64,000 nt of DNA from Bimastos eiseni (GCA_959347315.1 OY365819.1:21366637-21430636); one strand, 5' to 3'; shown: positions 12,301-22,951, numbered from the stretch's first letter. A program made the numbers and translations. Notes: generated from the letters alone by a model not told the origin.

Positions 12301-15300
12301 ACATCGTCTATAAGCAGCAACAATAGACGTAGACTGGCAATGAAGATTAGAAGCCATGAACTCACCACTCACTGGCATCTGCTAAAAAAACCTTTAATCA
12401 TTTTAATTATTACTAATTGTGGCCATACAACCACGGTGACAATTGAATTTTTGTGGCAAGACACTTTAAAGGGAAGGACGTCAGCCGCCTTCGTTCTGCA
12501 GAAATCCTGGTCAGGTTGTATATGACGGGATGATTCAAAGGGTGAACCAGCAGAGTGCATACACGGTAACCTTCCTTTGAGCTTCCAGCTCATCCACTGT
12601 TGCCTGGTGTATACGGTATCACGTAAGCCTAGATATATGAGTCAAAGCCGAAGGTACCTGTCGTCCAAGCGCTGCCATTGCGATCATTACAATAGTCAAT
12701 TATACTTTACGATGCACACTTCGCTCCTCCCATCTTCCACTGATGGAGAGGTGAGGAGGCACAAAGAACGAAGGGACAACGGAAGAAAGAGACAAAGGAA
12801 CAGGAGCGACTATCCCGTGGGGGTCGAGGGGGACAAGTCTCCCCACCATTTACAGAGAGAGGACACGTCATACGTGTGTCCCCCCCACATTTAATTCCCC
12901 TTTTATTGGGTGACCACCCACCTGGCAAACGAGATCGCCGCCTCTGCAAAAAAACAAAGATACAAAGGAACAAAGATACACAGGAACAAAGATACAAAGG
13001 AACAAAGATACAAAGGAACAAAGATACAAAGGAACAAAGATACAAAGGAACAAAGATACAAAGGAACAAAGATACAAAGGAACAAAGATACAAAGGAACA
13101 AAGGAACAAAGATACAAAGGACAAAGATACAAAAGTCGATTTAATTGTGATGTTTGTACATTTTCAATTGTATTCTAACCTCCGTCGGTATTCATTGCGA
13201 AAAAGTGTCATGACATGTTTATTCTCAATTCAGAGCTCAGTGTTATGACTCTGACCTAATAATTTTGAACCATTTGTAAACTTAGTTCATGCGATGCCGA
13301 TGTAGGTAAGTTGTGGTAATCAAGTCGGCTAGAAAACAAATTGAGACTAACTAAAAGACAAGGACAAAGTGCGATTGAAATGTATAAGAATTGGGATAGC
13401 ATGGATAAATGGAAGCAGTTCCTCTACAAATTGCTCACTAGTCTTCAGATTAGAGAGGATGGTGTTGACTGTTGATGAATACGATGGTCACACATCCATC
13501 GTAAGATGGCGCTTTGACTTCAGCCGAATGAAGCAACTGAAACATAGCCCGACACACAGGTACATCTGGCTGCTGCTGCTGCTACTGCAGATACGAGACT
13601 CAGGTATAGGCCTGATAAAGATGGCACGTACTCGATCGACTAGGCTGAAGATTCCATGCTTATGAGGAGGAGCGTTTAGCTACCGCGTGGAGCGCGAATT
13701 ATGCCAGTGAAGACCTAGATTTACTAGTAAGGAACTCGGTGATAGACACACACAGAAAGAAGTATTGGTCCTACACAGAGTCTAAAAGTTATAGAGGCAG
13801 GAATACAGAAGGACACACAACCAGAGGGAGCTATAGACAAACATAGGATCGAAGTAAGTAATAGACAAGTCGTATATGTATGTGGATGATTGACAGACAC
13901 ACACAATCGAAACAAAGAGAATCAAACAGATGATGCGAGATACCTAATAGGGTGCAACAGAATAAGAGACAGAAGAAGAGAGAGAGAGAGTAACACAGGA
14001 TGGAAACGGACAGTGTATTTCTGAGAGAGAATGATAAACAACCAGAGAGATGCACTGATATTTGGAACGAGGGATAGAGCGATGAGAAAGGACACTGTGC
14101 AGAAGCAGCCGAGTGCAGTCCATCAATTCGATGCATCGTACGAAGAGCATTTCAACACTGACTGAGCGGATTCAGCCAAAGGCATTATGTAATGATTCGG
14201 TTGAAAGCCTTCAATACCAGACATAAACATTCCACTGTTTATCAGCATTGAAATGTACGCGACGAACGCCGAAACATTGGCATTGCAAACAATTGGTAGG
14301 CGACAACATATTTGCTCCGTTGCCAGTCTCTGCGGTATATCTCTCCCTAAAAATCAGCCTCTAAATACTAAGCATTGCTGTGATCAGGTCAACATCCAGA
14401 GTCCATAAGATGTAGGCCTAATGTAATGTGATGTAATGTAATGTAATCAAGATAGAGAGAGGCTGTCTATATGGTAGATCAGCAAATTGAGAAGATAAGT
14501 CTCTAGTACGGAAGAAAGACACACGAGAGATTGAGCCGAAGCAACAAGGAGAGAGTTCAACAATATAGGTTCAGCAATAGATTCATTTAGTTCATTGAGA
14601 ACAAATACGGTTTCAAGTAGCCTATGGCCAGAGGATTTTTTTGTTGGTAGTGGCGGCATTGAGGAATATAGGACTGATTTTAAATAACGTTCTTGACTAT
14701 AATTTTTGGGTCGTATCTGTTTCTATCGTATCGTAGGTGTAGCGACAATGCTATGGTTCATCGTGATCTCATTGGCTAATTTCTCGCAAGCTGTGGAAAA
14801 GTTAGAGTGAATATAACACAAAATTTATGGTCTCGCGACTGACTGACGAGCGTTGACAATATCTTAACTAATTACTGAGCGGTGTGATTCGTGGTAAGGG
14901 TTCACTAAGTGCTGGATAGATGACACATTATATGTAGTCACATAAAACTTGGAGACTGCTTGATACCAAGACACATGATATAAGCATATGGCTCTCCTAA
15001 TCGCCATCGATATCACTGATAGAATTCAACAACAACTCCGAAGAACCTGCTTACACTGCACGACAAGTGTTGCAGAAGACGTAGGCCCAAGAAATAACCT
15101 TCATAACGTTAATCTGAAGTCATAACTATATTGCATCTAGGTCTATATTTGACTATATAAGACGGTCTGTGGCACGTGCAAATTATACACTTACACGCCT
15201 TTGTGGTTACTCGTGACCAGTAGTATCATTCCGGTAAAGACGAGGATGACACCCGTCCAGAAGAGAGTGCACATGACACTTCGAGGAACGATCCAGTTGT

Positions 15301-15334
15301 GCTGATAGAGCGAGTTCTGGATGAAGTTGTTCAT
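4846..15334 (-). CDS. Two-helix membrane protein with long disordered tail (gene model, three exons)
   Basis: Minus-strand exons 15334-15195, 12183-12000 and 6366-4846 join in frame to 615 codons (614 residues plus stop). Donors are GTAAGT at 15194 and GTGAG at 11999. Acceptors are TTGTAG before 12183 and TGTCCGCAG before 6366. The ATG at 15334 (context GCGATGA) gives a short N-terminus. Next comes a helix (CTLFWTGVILVFTGMILLV), a seven-residue loop (TSNHKGV), a second helix (GGVLLGLGLCILLICLILC) and a tail of about 540 residues rich in Ser, Pro, Gly, Gln and His. I do not recognise the family. More 5' coding exons are possible. Introns are 3.0 and 5.6 kb, both filled with repeats. Confidence 0.72.
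6785..7115. repeat. AAACC/GGTTT-rich dispersed repeat
   Basis: GGTTTTTGAG/TTTTTTGG words near 6810-6870 face AACCAAAAATC/AACCAAAAAACC words near 7074-7105, which suggests the degenerate ends of a transposon. I could not place exact ends or a target duplication. It lies about 420 bases before the last exon of the membrane-protein gene, in its large intron. Confidence 0.35.
7366..7785 (+). CDS. Unrecognised open frame of about 139 codons
   Basis: Open from ATG at 7366 to TAA at 7783-7785, on the strand opposite the host intron. The product is of mixed composition, not simple sequence, with a Cys cluster (MHCCCEKNSK). I see no domain. The stop codon abuts the left end of the transposon at 7786, so the frame may be cut short by that insertion. 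It could be a fragment of an older mobile element or a chance frame. Confidence 0.22.
   Translation: MKCCFQRPDTIRYMKSMESITTIHYHLLTELYASLPPVALNNIDIAVSECDEDLANSAGSSMHCCCEKNSKAEMPLHWQNIMPSCYVRQKTLKPSVLYFLVNENSATKAMGACARRLISSYLSESTTDPSHLTSLCLPY
7786..8514. mobile_element. Non-autonomous DNA transposon with 26-bp terminal inverted repeats
   Basis: 729 bp. Left end 7786-7811 starts GGGGCCGTCC and right end 8489-8514 ends GGACGGTCCC. The two ends match at 23 of 26 positions and share a TGACGTCA-like core. Inside are AT-rich sequence and no transposase frame. No clear target duplication (flanks are CTATTAA and GATGGCTC). A weaker relative of its left side may lie at about 42190-42290. Confidence 0.75.
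8515..10764. other. Intron of the membrane-protein gene, no gene seen
   Basis: 2.2 kb of unique-looking AT-rich sequence inside the 5.6-kb intron. The only structure noted is a perfect 11-bp inverted repeat (GTACGCAGACC) at 10342-10375 with a 12-base loop. Confidence 0.45.
10765..11324. mobile_element. Foldback-like element with long inverted arms made of subrepeats
   Basis: Left arm about 10765-10958 is a run of GACACTTAATCTCG-type units of about 14-16 bp. The right arm, about 11174-11324, carries the same units reverse-complemented. A 215-bp AT-rich centre separates them. The arms agree in order near the centre: each has a CATATAATC variant followed by a GACACTTAATC unit, and one CTTACTCTCG variant. 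Long arms of tandem subrepeats around a unique core are the hallmark of foldback elements. No coding capacity. The exact outer ends are uncertain. Confidence 0.65.
11325..11999. other. Intron remainder, nothing recognised
   Basis: No coding exon, repeat or TIR pair seen between the foldback-like element and the donor of the 12000-12183 exon. Confidence 0.4.
12000..12183 (-). CDS. Middle exon of the two-helix membrane protein: second transmembrane helix
   Basis: 184 bases. Begins after TTGTAG and completes a Val codon split across the intron. It encodes a Gly/Leu-rich helix of about 22 residues, then VHAYCVMAANAAAAAAG with an Ala run, then an acidic stretch (GETDNNDDQPP). Ends AACCCT before GTGAG, phase 0, which fits the next exon exactly. 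Confidence 0.75.
12820..12952. repeat. Dispersed repeat, copy 1
   Basis: Shares an ordered set of words with 20424-20549: GACAAGT..CCCCACC, TACAGAGAG.GGACA, CCACATTT and CACCTG.CAAACG. The right end reads as GAGGCGGCGATC on the minus strand, resembling the CAGGGGCGGA start of copy 2. It may be a degenerate hAT-type MITE. Confidence 0.5.
12955..13133 (+). repeat. 16-bp minisatellite AACAAAGATACAAAGG
   Basis: About eleven nearly identical copies of AACAAAGATACAAAGG in the second intron of the membrane-protein gene. Several frames stay open on both strands through it; none is a gene. Confidence 0.92.
13134..15194. other. Intron of the membrane-protein gene, no gene seen
   Basis: Unique-looking sequence with a short ATGTA-rich run near 14418-14440 and purine-rich patches near 13975-14000. 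No exon supported. Confidence 0.4.
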
Positions 15335-15361
15335 CGCGTTCACTCTGCAGAGGATCTTCTT
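15195..15361 (-). CDS. First recognised exon of the two-helix membrane protein: first transmembrane helix
   Basis: Open from 15361, right after a strong TTTTCTAG acceptor, to a GTAAGTG donor, phase 2. The ATG used as start is at 15334-15332. If the acceptor is used, nine more residues (KKILCRVNA) belong to the protein and further exons lie upstream. A possible one ends at a GTAAGT near 17192 (reading ECSANSFILYFGN), but its own acceptor is weak, so I did not include it. Confidence 0.68.
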
Positions 15362-15816
15362 CTAGAAAATGGACGACGACGAACGACGAGAGAGACTAAG
15401 GAGATTCTGTTCAAGAGCGACGTAATCCACTTTGCTATCGCCAACGATCAGACCAATTATTACACGAATCATCGTCAGAGAAATCGCCCACATCGGCCAT
15501 CTCCTCAACAGCCAGCAGCATACATTTCTAACAGACGGATATTCGTGAATAACTGTGAACAACAAAAAAGTCTCGTTACATGGATAATGGTTTCAGGCGT
15601 AGAAAGATGACGTTTCTATGGTCTAGGCTAAATGTACCTGCCTTTGACTTTCAGCTGAAAACGACCATCGATGGACTTTTAGTTACTGTAGTCTTGCACA
15701 CGAACACACGAATACACATCCATCCCGGTCATATCTTCTCCTTTTAATGTCGCCCCAGTTCCAAATACCACCAGCCATTTATAACAGTCTGTCAGTCTAC
15801 CTGCCTTATCTCTGTG

Positions 15817-15875
15817 TGTGGGGGAGTGGGTGGGGTGGGTTGGGTGGGTGGGGTGGGTTGGGTGGGTGGGGTGTG
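15817..15875 (+). repeat. G-rich GGGTGGGGTGGGTT tandem repeat
   Basis: About three copies of a GGGTGGGGTGGGTT-type unit giving more than ten runs of three or four G within 60 bases. It could fold into G-quadruplexes on the plus strand. Confidence 0.8.
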
Positions 15876-16676
15876 TGTTTTGGTGATGGAATGATGTACT
15901 CTAACGTGAAGAGTAGAATATCAAGCATGAAGAGAGATTGACACTCTCTACCTCTGTAAAGGTCACCTCGTCCTTCAACTTCCAAGAAGGCAACTTGCAA
16001 CTTTACAAATGACCAGTAGCTGGACTAATGGGTGCCTTGCACGACTGACATACCGTTATATTCTACTCTTGTTACCATCTGTCTACCATGACATACAATC
16101 TTACTGGGATTTTTCAATTGGAATAAATAAACATTAGTATAATGACAGCCACGCCGATTTTAATATGAAAAGAGACGAATTCTAGTCACTATGCTATGTT
16201 AGGTTCTGAGGATTAAACTGGAGATTAGGATTACATCAGAACCACAGAATCATAGATCTGAAACGATTTTAAAAGTCTATGTGAATGGGCGTTGCTTGTT
16301 GTGAACTTGAGCACTTTTACGACGAGAACTGATTCAATCGATCTCAGTTCCATTTTACAATTGTTGGCTGTAACATGCAGCGACCCTCCTTTCGTCTGGT
16401 CGTCTCCAGAAACCAATTCTTCGTAATTCTTACAAACTGATTACTCTTATTTACTAATCATGTAGACCTGCGTAATTATATTTCACTTGCCTTTAGCCAA
16501 GGGTCTACGTCAATCAACACTGCAGCTTTGCCACCTTTTCACTCCGTCCAAAGACGCCATATACCTGATTTCTCTGATGGACCATGACAATGCGGTCTCT
16601 CTAGAAGCCGCCATTATGAAAACTACGCTATAGAAGTCGTAATACTGGGCTAGATTGTCATTTTCAAGCACCAGGA

Positions 16677-16677
<1 letters not shown>

Positions 16678-16752
<75 letters not shown>
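16678..16752 (+). repeat. (CT)n microsatellite
   Basis: At least 36 CT dinucleotides that run into an assembly gap, so the true length is unknown. Confidence 0.97.
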
Positions 16753-16952
16753 NNNNNNNNNNNNNNNNNNNNNNNNNNNNNNNNNNNNNNNNNNNNNNNN
16801 NNNNNNNNNNNNNNNNNNNNNNNNNNNNNNNNNNNNNNNNNNNNNNNNNNNNNNNNNNNNNNNNNNNNNNNNNNNNNNNNNNNNNNNNNNNNNNNNNNNN
16901 NNNNNNNNNNNNNNNNNNNNNNNNNNNNNNNNNNNNNNNNNNNNNNNNNNNN
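16753..16952. other. Assembly gap of 200 N
   Basis: Exactly 200 N, probably a placeholder length. The assembler broke inside the (CT)n run. Frames crossing it are artefacts. Confidence 0.98.
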
Positions 16953-19270
16953 GCAGAGTCTTCCACTTGGGACCACGAGAACTCTGGCCAGCAGCGACCT
17001 TCTTTCGATCTCATATCGCTATGTCGCTCCTTCACAGGCAATATCGGTCTGCAGACAATCTGATAACGTTAAGTCAAAAAACACAGCTACACGTATGTCG
17101 TAGTGAAGTATTTCGATGTTCTATACCTGCCAACTCATCGACTGCGCCATTTTCTTGACTCGTTGCAACAGGACACAGACGGCGGACCACTTACCATTTC
17201 CAAAGTACAGAATGAAACTATTCGCTGAGCATTCAGTCACGACCGATACTTTATGTTTTCCGACGTTCAATGGATGATGGTGATACTCCTTAGTTTACCA
17301 ATAGATCGCAATGTATTCGTTTTCTCATGGTTGCATGGAGAGCGATCGGAATAACGTCTTCGTTTCTTATCCTTCTTAATCTCGGCTTCAGCCACTGGAC
17401 GCCAAGCCACAGATTATACATTATCCACACGAAACGAGGCAGACGAATGCCTAGACAGACGAAGAGACGTAGGAAGAGACATGCAGATATCCATATGAAC
17501 ACCATCTCCCTCTCAACTCCACAGGGAAGCAGCCAGGCAGTCAGACGGACGGACAGAACACGACGATCTATGTACAAACGAATCCTTCTGCTCGACCTGC
17601 GAAGCTGTAACTACACAACGACGGAGAGATAGAGATGTAGACGGAGATACATTGATAGAGTTAGAAGGAAACAGGAGGAAAGCATATTGGAGGAGATCGA
17701 CAGGTGTAGCCAATACCTTCGTTCGTGCAGCGGCCCAGAGACGATCGGTCGGTCGGTCGGGAGAGAGCGAGCGGAGCAGCGTTCGCTCTGTCTATATCAC
17801 CGGAGCAGAGATACCAGCCTGACCCACGAGGTCCCTGCCTCCTCTTCTCCTCATACCATCCACACGTCCTCCTCCTCTGCCAGGCACATCGCATCCAGTC
17901 CCATATCTACCCAGAAACAAGACCAGCATTATATGTGGCTACAGCTGCGCTTGGCTGGGTTGAAGACTGCATGTGACTGAGTTTGCGACTGCTTTCTTGT
18001 CTTGTATGTGAGTACGTATGTACTGTTAATATATCGCCCATATAATTAATAATCTATAAGTCAGTGATTGGTATAACATACTACACTTCTTATAACTCGC
18101 ACTATTGTTCACGGACGAGAGACGCATTCGATGAAGCAGACCAACAAAGTCCAACCTAGACTTAACAACTGACGTCGTTGCTAGAACCCAAACGTTCGCA
18201 TTTTGCAGAAGAAACCAATTGTGACGACGACACAATCGATACATAGGTTACTTGTTACACACGGCTACAGCAGAGTTGTCCAGGGGTCGGGTCGACCTGC
18301 CATGCGGGTCGGGTAAAGAATATTTGTAGATTAGGCGGGTCAGGTCGGGTCGAGATCCTGGTGGGTAGGAATGGGCGGGTCCAAAACCCAGACCCATTTC
18401 GACTTACCAATTTTTTGCGAAGCTTAATTTTCAACTCTGTGCTTCATAGGTGCTTTTCATAATGATTCGTTACGGTTTACATCTTCTGTGCATGCGTTCA
18501 TTGGCAAGAGATCCTCAAGGCACCTGATTGGGGAAAGAACTGCAGAAGACCACCCTAACTCTATCGCAAAGCCAATTTAACATGATACGGAATTGACTTC
18601 TGAGACAAATAATCAGGCGCCTTGTAAGTGCCCGATTCTTTGTCTCCCTGTGCAAGGACCGAACAAGACTGAGATCATAATCTCTTACTTAAGCCAGCAT
18701 CGCTTTAGCTAACCGCGTTCCACAACAGACCCTGGTGTTAATCAGTTAGGCCTAAAATCAAATGAATGGAACGCGGCTAAGGAATTAGAGAGAAAACTTA
18801 GGGCAACACCGGATTTGTTCTTTTTAACACTGAACTCGGCTCAAGCTGTCGTATGGAATAATGTCTCATTTATCCCATTTATTTTGGCCTAAATTTACTT
18901 TCTCCATAAATATATGTAAAAGAATTGCAAAATAAATCTATTATTAGGCACGTAAGTTTCCTGCCCGCATGTCCCAGCGTTTCATCCTCAGATAGCTCAC
19001 ACGCTTGTATTGAATCCTTTCACCCTTTGTTTTTTGCTTAAATTCATGAGAAATTAAAAACAGATAAAAGGACAATTGAAGAGGGAAGAGAAAGAGGAAG
19101 AGGTCACAGGAAGAGGAAGTCGAAGAGGACGACGAAGAGAAAGAGGAAGAGGTCAGAGGAAGAGGAAGTCGAAGAGAAAGAGGAACGGGAGGACTTTAAT
19201 ACATTATACATTCCTCCCATCTTTCTAAACGGATCAGAGCGCTGCAGAAATGCGACATCAATATGCCAAA
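16953..19270. other. Intergenic, no supported gene
   Basis: Contains a GT-rich GGTCGGGTCGACC word pair at 18280-18345 that resembles one end of a hAT-type element, and purine-rich GAGGAAGAGG runs near 19080-19190. A possible minus-strand exon ending at GTAAGT near 17192 is discussed with the membrane-protein gene but is not supported well enough to list. Confidence 0.35.
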
Positions 19271-19275
19271 AAGTA

Positions 19276-19385
19276 CTATTTTGGTGGTGGTGTTGACGGT
19301 GGTGGTTGTGATGATGAATGATGATGAACGATGATGATGTCGATGGTGATGACGATGATGATGATGTCGATGGTGATGACGATGA

Positions 19386-19419
<34 letters not shown>

Positions 19420-19545
19420 GGTGGTGGTGACGACGACGACGAAGATGATGAAGATGACGGTGGTAGTGATGATGACGACGACGATGATGATGATGTCGAT
19501 GGTGACGACGATGATGATGATGATCGTGGTGGTGGTAGTAGTGGC
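19276..19545 (+). repeat. GAT/GGT/GAC trinucleotide repeat
   Basis: Interrupted trinucleotide array (GATGATGATG, GGTGGTGGTG, GACGACGACG). All frames remain open and give poly-Asp, poly-Met/Val, poly-Ser or poly-His products on either strand; I treat them as non-genic. Confidence 0.9.
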
Positions 19546-20423
19546 TTAGACTCTGCGCTTTGTCTATAGCCAGACGGCAGAACGAAGCCAACATAAAGGC
19601 TACAGCGCTGACTCCTCAATCGACCCAGTAGCCTTCGCCAGGCTGTGTGCCAGTAAATGGACCTCAGTAGTAGCTTAGAAAGCAATTCAGGTGCTTCAGA
19701 TTCCCGGTATTCACACCGATCTCGTTCGAGGTGAATTCCGGGACCCCGAATGCTGATCTCGCGAGAACAGAATAACGAATACATGCTTCAGTGTAAAGGT
19801 GCAAACAGCAGAAGTTGAACATTTGAATTGCTAAATTTAAGAAGTAAATATCCTGGGCTTAGACTGGAGCGACATTTTTCTCAGCACAGGCCAAATAGCA
19901 ATCTCCAAACAGCGTTAGCATGCTCAACAGATGGTTTGAAGATTTAGATCATCCAAATTTCTTAAATTGCTGTTGAGTGTCCTGTACGTAGCAGAAACTC
20001 CTTCTTCTATGTTTAAGTAGTCTATTATTAACTGATCTGGCTGGTGATGATGACGACGATGATGACGATGATGAAGTCTGAAGTCTTATACGTTGCCAAT
20101 GAATATTGAAATAAGAAAATAGTTCGACTTTAATTCTAGGCCTAAGACCAGACAGATATTCATTTTGTTAGCAGCGGCTACAGCTATATATAGGCCTAGC
20201 CTAGTGCTAAACTATGCGAAAGCTTTAGATTACAATTTTTAGAATTTTAGATCATTAGAAGAAATATCAACAGATTGATAAGCAGAAACATTAAATTTTT
20301 CATTAAAATAGATACATTATATCTTAGCTTCATTCGAATATGAGTTTTATTGATTTTTAAGTTGATTTACTTTAATTAGCGTCGCGACACACTAGTCTTG
20401 GCGATGCCTTACGGCACTCTAGT
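19546..20423. other. Intergenic, nothing recognised
   Basis: AT-rich sequence with several TAGGCCTA palindromes and a short GATGACGAT run near 20045. No exon supported. Confidence 0.35.
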
Positions 20424-20549
20424 GCAGGGGCGGAGATCCGGGGATCGGAGAGACAAGTGCCCCCACCTTCTACAGAGAGGGGACAAATTATACACGCGTC
20501 CCTCCACATTTCCTACCCCTCTCATTAGGCGTCCTCCACCTGTCAAACG
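20424..20549. repeat. Dispersed repeat, copy 2
   Basis: Begins CAGGGGCGGAGATCC and aligns by eye with 12820-12952 over about 110 bases. The first bases resemble a hAT-type terminus. Confidence 0.5.
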
Positions 20550-20664
20550 TTGAATTCTAATGTTAGTTATAGGCCTACATATACTTATAAGACAGCGTCG
20601 TTTACTAAACAAGTAATATCAAACTTAAAGACATTGTCAAAGTTTTAATTCGCAAACAAGCAGT

Positions 20665-20804
20665 ATGGACTCCTCCATAAGAAGACATAAGCGAACCGAT
20701 AACGAAAATAATGGGCCATCACCTGAAATGGGAATTTCTACAGTTCGAAAAATAGGTAAGCTGAAACAGCCTTTATCAATGATAGAAAACAATGCAAAGA
20801 AAGT
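20665..20804 (+). CDS. Possible first coding exon of an unknown gene
   Basis: An ATG at 20665 opens 46 codons with a basic, polar product (starts MDSSIRRHKR, includes GPSPEMG) ending AAAGT before a strong GTAAGTA donor, phase 2. An alternative donor, GTAAGC, lies at 20756. Composition looks protein-like, but I recognise no family and could not link it to a second exon with confidence. A serine-rich open stretch at 27893-28075 on the same strand is one possible end of the same gene. It may instead be chance. Confidence 0.3.
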
Positions 20805-22036
20805 GTAAGTATGAGTAGGTCAAGATTGATGCTGTTGAAATTCTTTCGAGGTCCATACTTTACAGTATAGACCTGTGTCTACGCTCAATTAAATGAAATT
20901 TTTCATGTCTATCGTAATGAACTCTTCAGGACAACTGAAACAGGTATCACCGTAGGCTTAATCATCATTTCCTAATTTCTGAAGGGCCAACACAAAGGAA
21001 TTAGTGAGAAACCGGCCTAATCATAGACGCTTCTTCAAACAACATCAATCGGCAGAGGTCAACAGGCCTGGCATGTAGACTGCGATGACTAAGCAGGGTT
21101 GTGTTTAGGGTTGAAACGATGAAGGAGAGTAAGTAGAAATAGATTGCGGTAGCATGAGGTGAATAGCTGATGAGTTCGTAGGATGTGGCAATACTGGATC
21201 TTAGATAGGTGCCCCTCCACTTCGTTCCAAAGAGGATGGATACCAATGGATATGAAATAATCATTAAATTTAGGTGACGAGGTCACTGTAGTGGGAGTAG
21301 TGTTAGAGTGGTAGAGGAATTGGTTGAAGTTAGGAAATGATGGAGGTAGGAGGATTGGGAGGTTTATACCGTTCTGTGGGTGTGTATGTGATTATTATTA
21401 CTGGGGGCCGTAGAGTAATGGTTAACACACTGTAAAGTGAATTCGCTTTCCATGTCCTCTGTAAGGTTGACTAGTCTTGTTTTTTTCTAGCCGGTGCTGC
21501 TGTTAAATTACATGTATATACATACAGTCAAGTAAGTAAGTAAGTTGCCTTGACTTTAGGATTTCAGGATTTAGCACAGCCAATGACTGAGTAGCCTAAC
21601 TGCACGTTGATCAAATGCCTTCGTTTGAAATTTTACGTTCATAGTTCGCAATTCTTAGGTATCATAGATATGTACATAGAAATCATACTATTTTATTAAC
21701 TGAATTAATAAGTGTTTTGGCCTTTCCTTTGTAAAAAGTTCGCATACAAAACTGTGTTGGTTGTGACTGGCATCTGCACACTCAATGCATATTTGGCATT
21801 GGATCCACAACTCTATTGTCGATCCAAACAGGTCACTACAGTAATCTTGTTTCCACCGAAATGTTAACATGCATATTGTCAATTGGTGTATCTTGTTGGT
21901 CTGGAGCAATAAAACCGATGGTTATGGCTACGATTATGTATGCATGTACATACGCATGCACGCACGTATGTATGTATAAATGTATGTATGTAAGTATGCA
22001 CGCATATATAGTTTGGGCGAGTTTATAGTCTAGCCG
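20805..22036. other. No supported gene; contains one SINE-like head
   Basis: At about 21403-21500 on + a tRNA-like head (GGGGGCCGTAGAGTAATGG, then ACACACTG) resembles the start of the SINE family at 52311 and 56675. A CATGTATG/CATACGCA-rich run lies at 21935-22010. Otherwise nothing recognised. Confidence 0.4.
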
Positions 22037-22143
22037 GGTGGGGACAATTGTCATAGTTAGGAGGGGCAATTGTCCGGGGCAATTGTCTGGGGGCAATTAT
22101 CCGGTGGAGGGTAATTATCCGGGGGAGAGTAATTGTCCGTTTC
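22037..22143 (+). repeat. Short tandem repeat around GGGGCAATTGTCCG
   Basis: Five to six copies of a 15-24-bp unit with core CAATTGTCCG or TAATTATCCGG separated by G runs. The core contains the palindrome CAATTG. It lies just past the 3' end of the DEG/ENaC gene. Confidence 0.7.
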
Positions 22144-22171
22144 CGGTTATGGCACAATTGACTTTCTACTA

Positions 22172-22177
22172 TTTATT
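22172..22177 (-). terminator. Polyadenylation signal for the DEG/ENaC gene
   Basis: TTTATT on +, which is AATAAA on the minus strand, 63-68 bases past the stop codon. Its position is typical for a short 3' UTR. Confidence 0.6.
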
Positions 22178-22239
22178 TGCTAAAACGATGAGAATAAATT
22201 ATGTCTGTATCCCATGGGTGCTTTGTGCAAATCGTCTTT

Positions 22240-22625
22240 TTAACGGCGTTGCATGTTTGCAAACCTAGCCGACTTATAGAGTTCATTGAATAATTGGACG
22301 AAGAATTGGGATAACTCTGCAATGGTAAGCATTGTTCCTCCGAGAATCAGTCCCAAGGCACCGCCTATGTCGCAAATCAGAGTTAGGAAGTCGTAGGCTG
22401 GAGTTGTTTGGATGTCAACTACTCTCAGCTGAGAGTAGAAGATATCCAGGTAGACGAGTTCTTTGCTCAATTCCGTCATCGATAGATTCCGTCCCTTGAA
22501 CTGCAAACTTTGCGACAAGTAGTTGAGAAAATGCTCTGATAGAGGACTTGTTGAGATTGAATATGGATATGTTGGTTGGTAGCACTGAATAGGACAATCA
22601 CACTTGCTGAACGATCCAGATTCTC
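22240..22625 (-). CDS. DEG/ENaC (amiloride-sensitive sodium channel) family, last exon
   Basis: 127 codons plus stop, after a CTCCTAACCAG acceptor, phase 1. It encodes the end of the extracellular domain with the family pattern CDCPIQCYQPTYPYSIS. A membrane-proximal stretch (VYLDIFYSQLRVV) follows, then the pre-TM2 and TM2 segment CDIGGALGLILGGTMLTIAE, and a short cytoplasmic tail of about 20 residues without a PPxY motif. In the family, trimers of such subunits form sodium-selective channels; TM2 lines the pore and carries the G/S-x-S selectivity filter. Here that triplet reads G-G-T. Earlier exons, including TM1, should lie at higher coordinates on this strand but I could not find them; repeats crowd the region. 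Confidence 0.93.
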
Positions 22626-22827
22626 CTGGTTAGGAGAATATATTCTTCTTGGAACTAAATGCCCAAATGGACCATTTACATCGACTCATTTAAATAATTA
22701 TTGAATTGTGATTAATGGTAGGCCTATGCTATGCGTCAAGTAGGTCTATACTGTTTAAACGTGTTAAAATATATTCCATAGGTTACCCATCTCCTCAGAT
22801 CGGCAAATGTTTACCAAATAGACTAAA

Positions 22828-22951
22828 ATGATGTTGATGATGGTAGTGGTGGTGGTGATGATGGTAGCGGTGGTGGTGATGATGATGATGGTAGTGGTGG
22901 TGATGGTAAGATGATGGTGGTGGTGGTGATGATGATGATGGTGATGATGGT
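22828..22951 (+). repeat. GGT/GAT trinucleotide repeat
   Basis: Interrupted GATGGTAGTGGTGG/GATGATGATGG array. It lies in the presumed last intron of the DEG/ENaC gene. Confidence 0.88.

Noticed and set aside
12707..13248. Overlapping frames on both strands across the 16-bp minisatellite
   Set aside because: Repetitive products (for example YLCSFVSLFLC) created by the repeat, with no flanking exon signals.
16650..17158. Frames spanning the (CT)n run and N gap
   Set aside because: They cross 200 unknown bases and a dinucleotide repeat.
17185..17577. Possible upstream exons of the membrane-protein gene, including a hydrophobic minus-strand frame and a GTAAGT donor near 17192
   Set aside because: No convincing acceptor or start; the join to 15361 depends on choosing a weaker acceptor. 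Too uncertain to list.
19104..19784. 226-codon minus-strand frame rich in Ser, Pro and His
   Set aside because: It exists because a GAT/GGT/GAC microsatellite is open in all frames; no domain outside the repeat.
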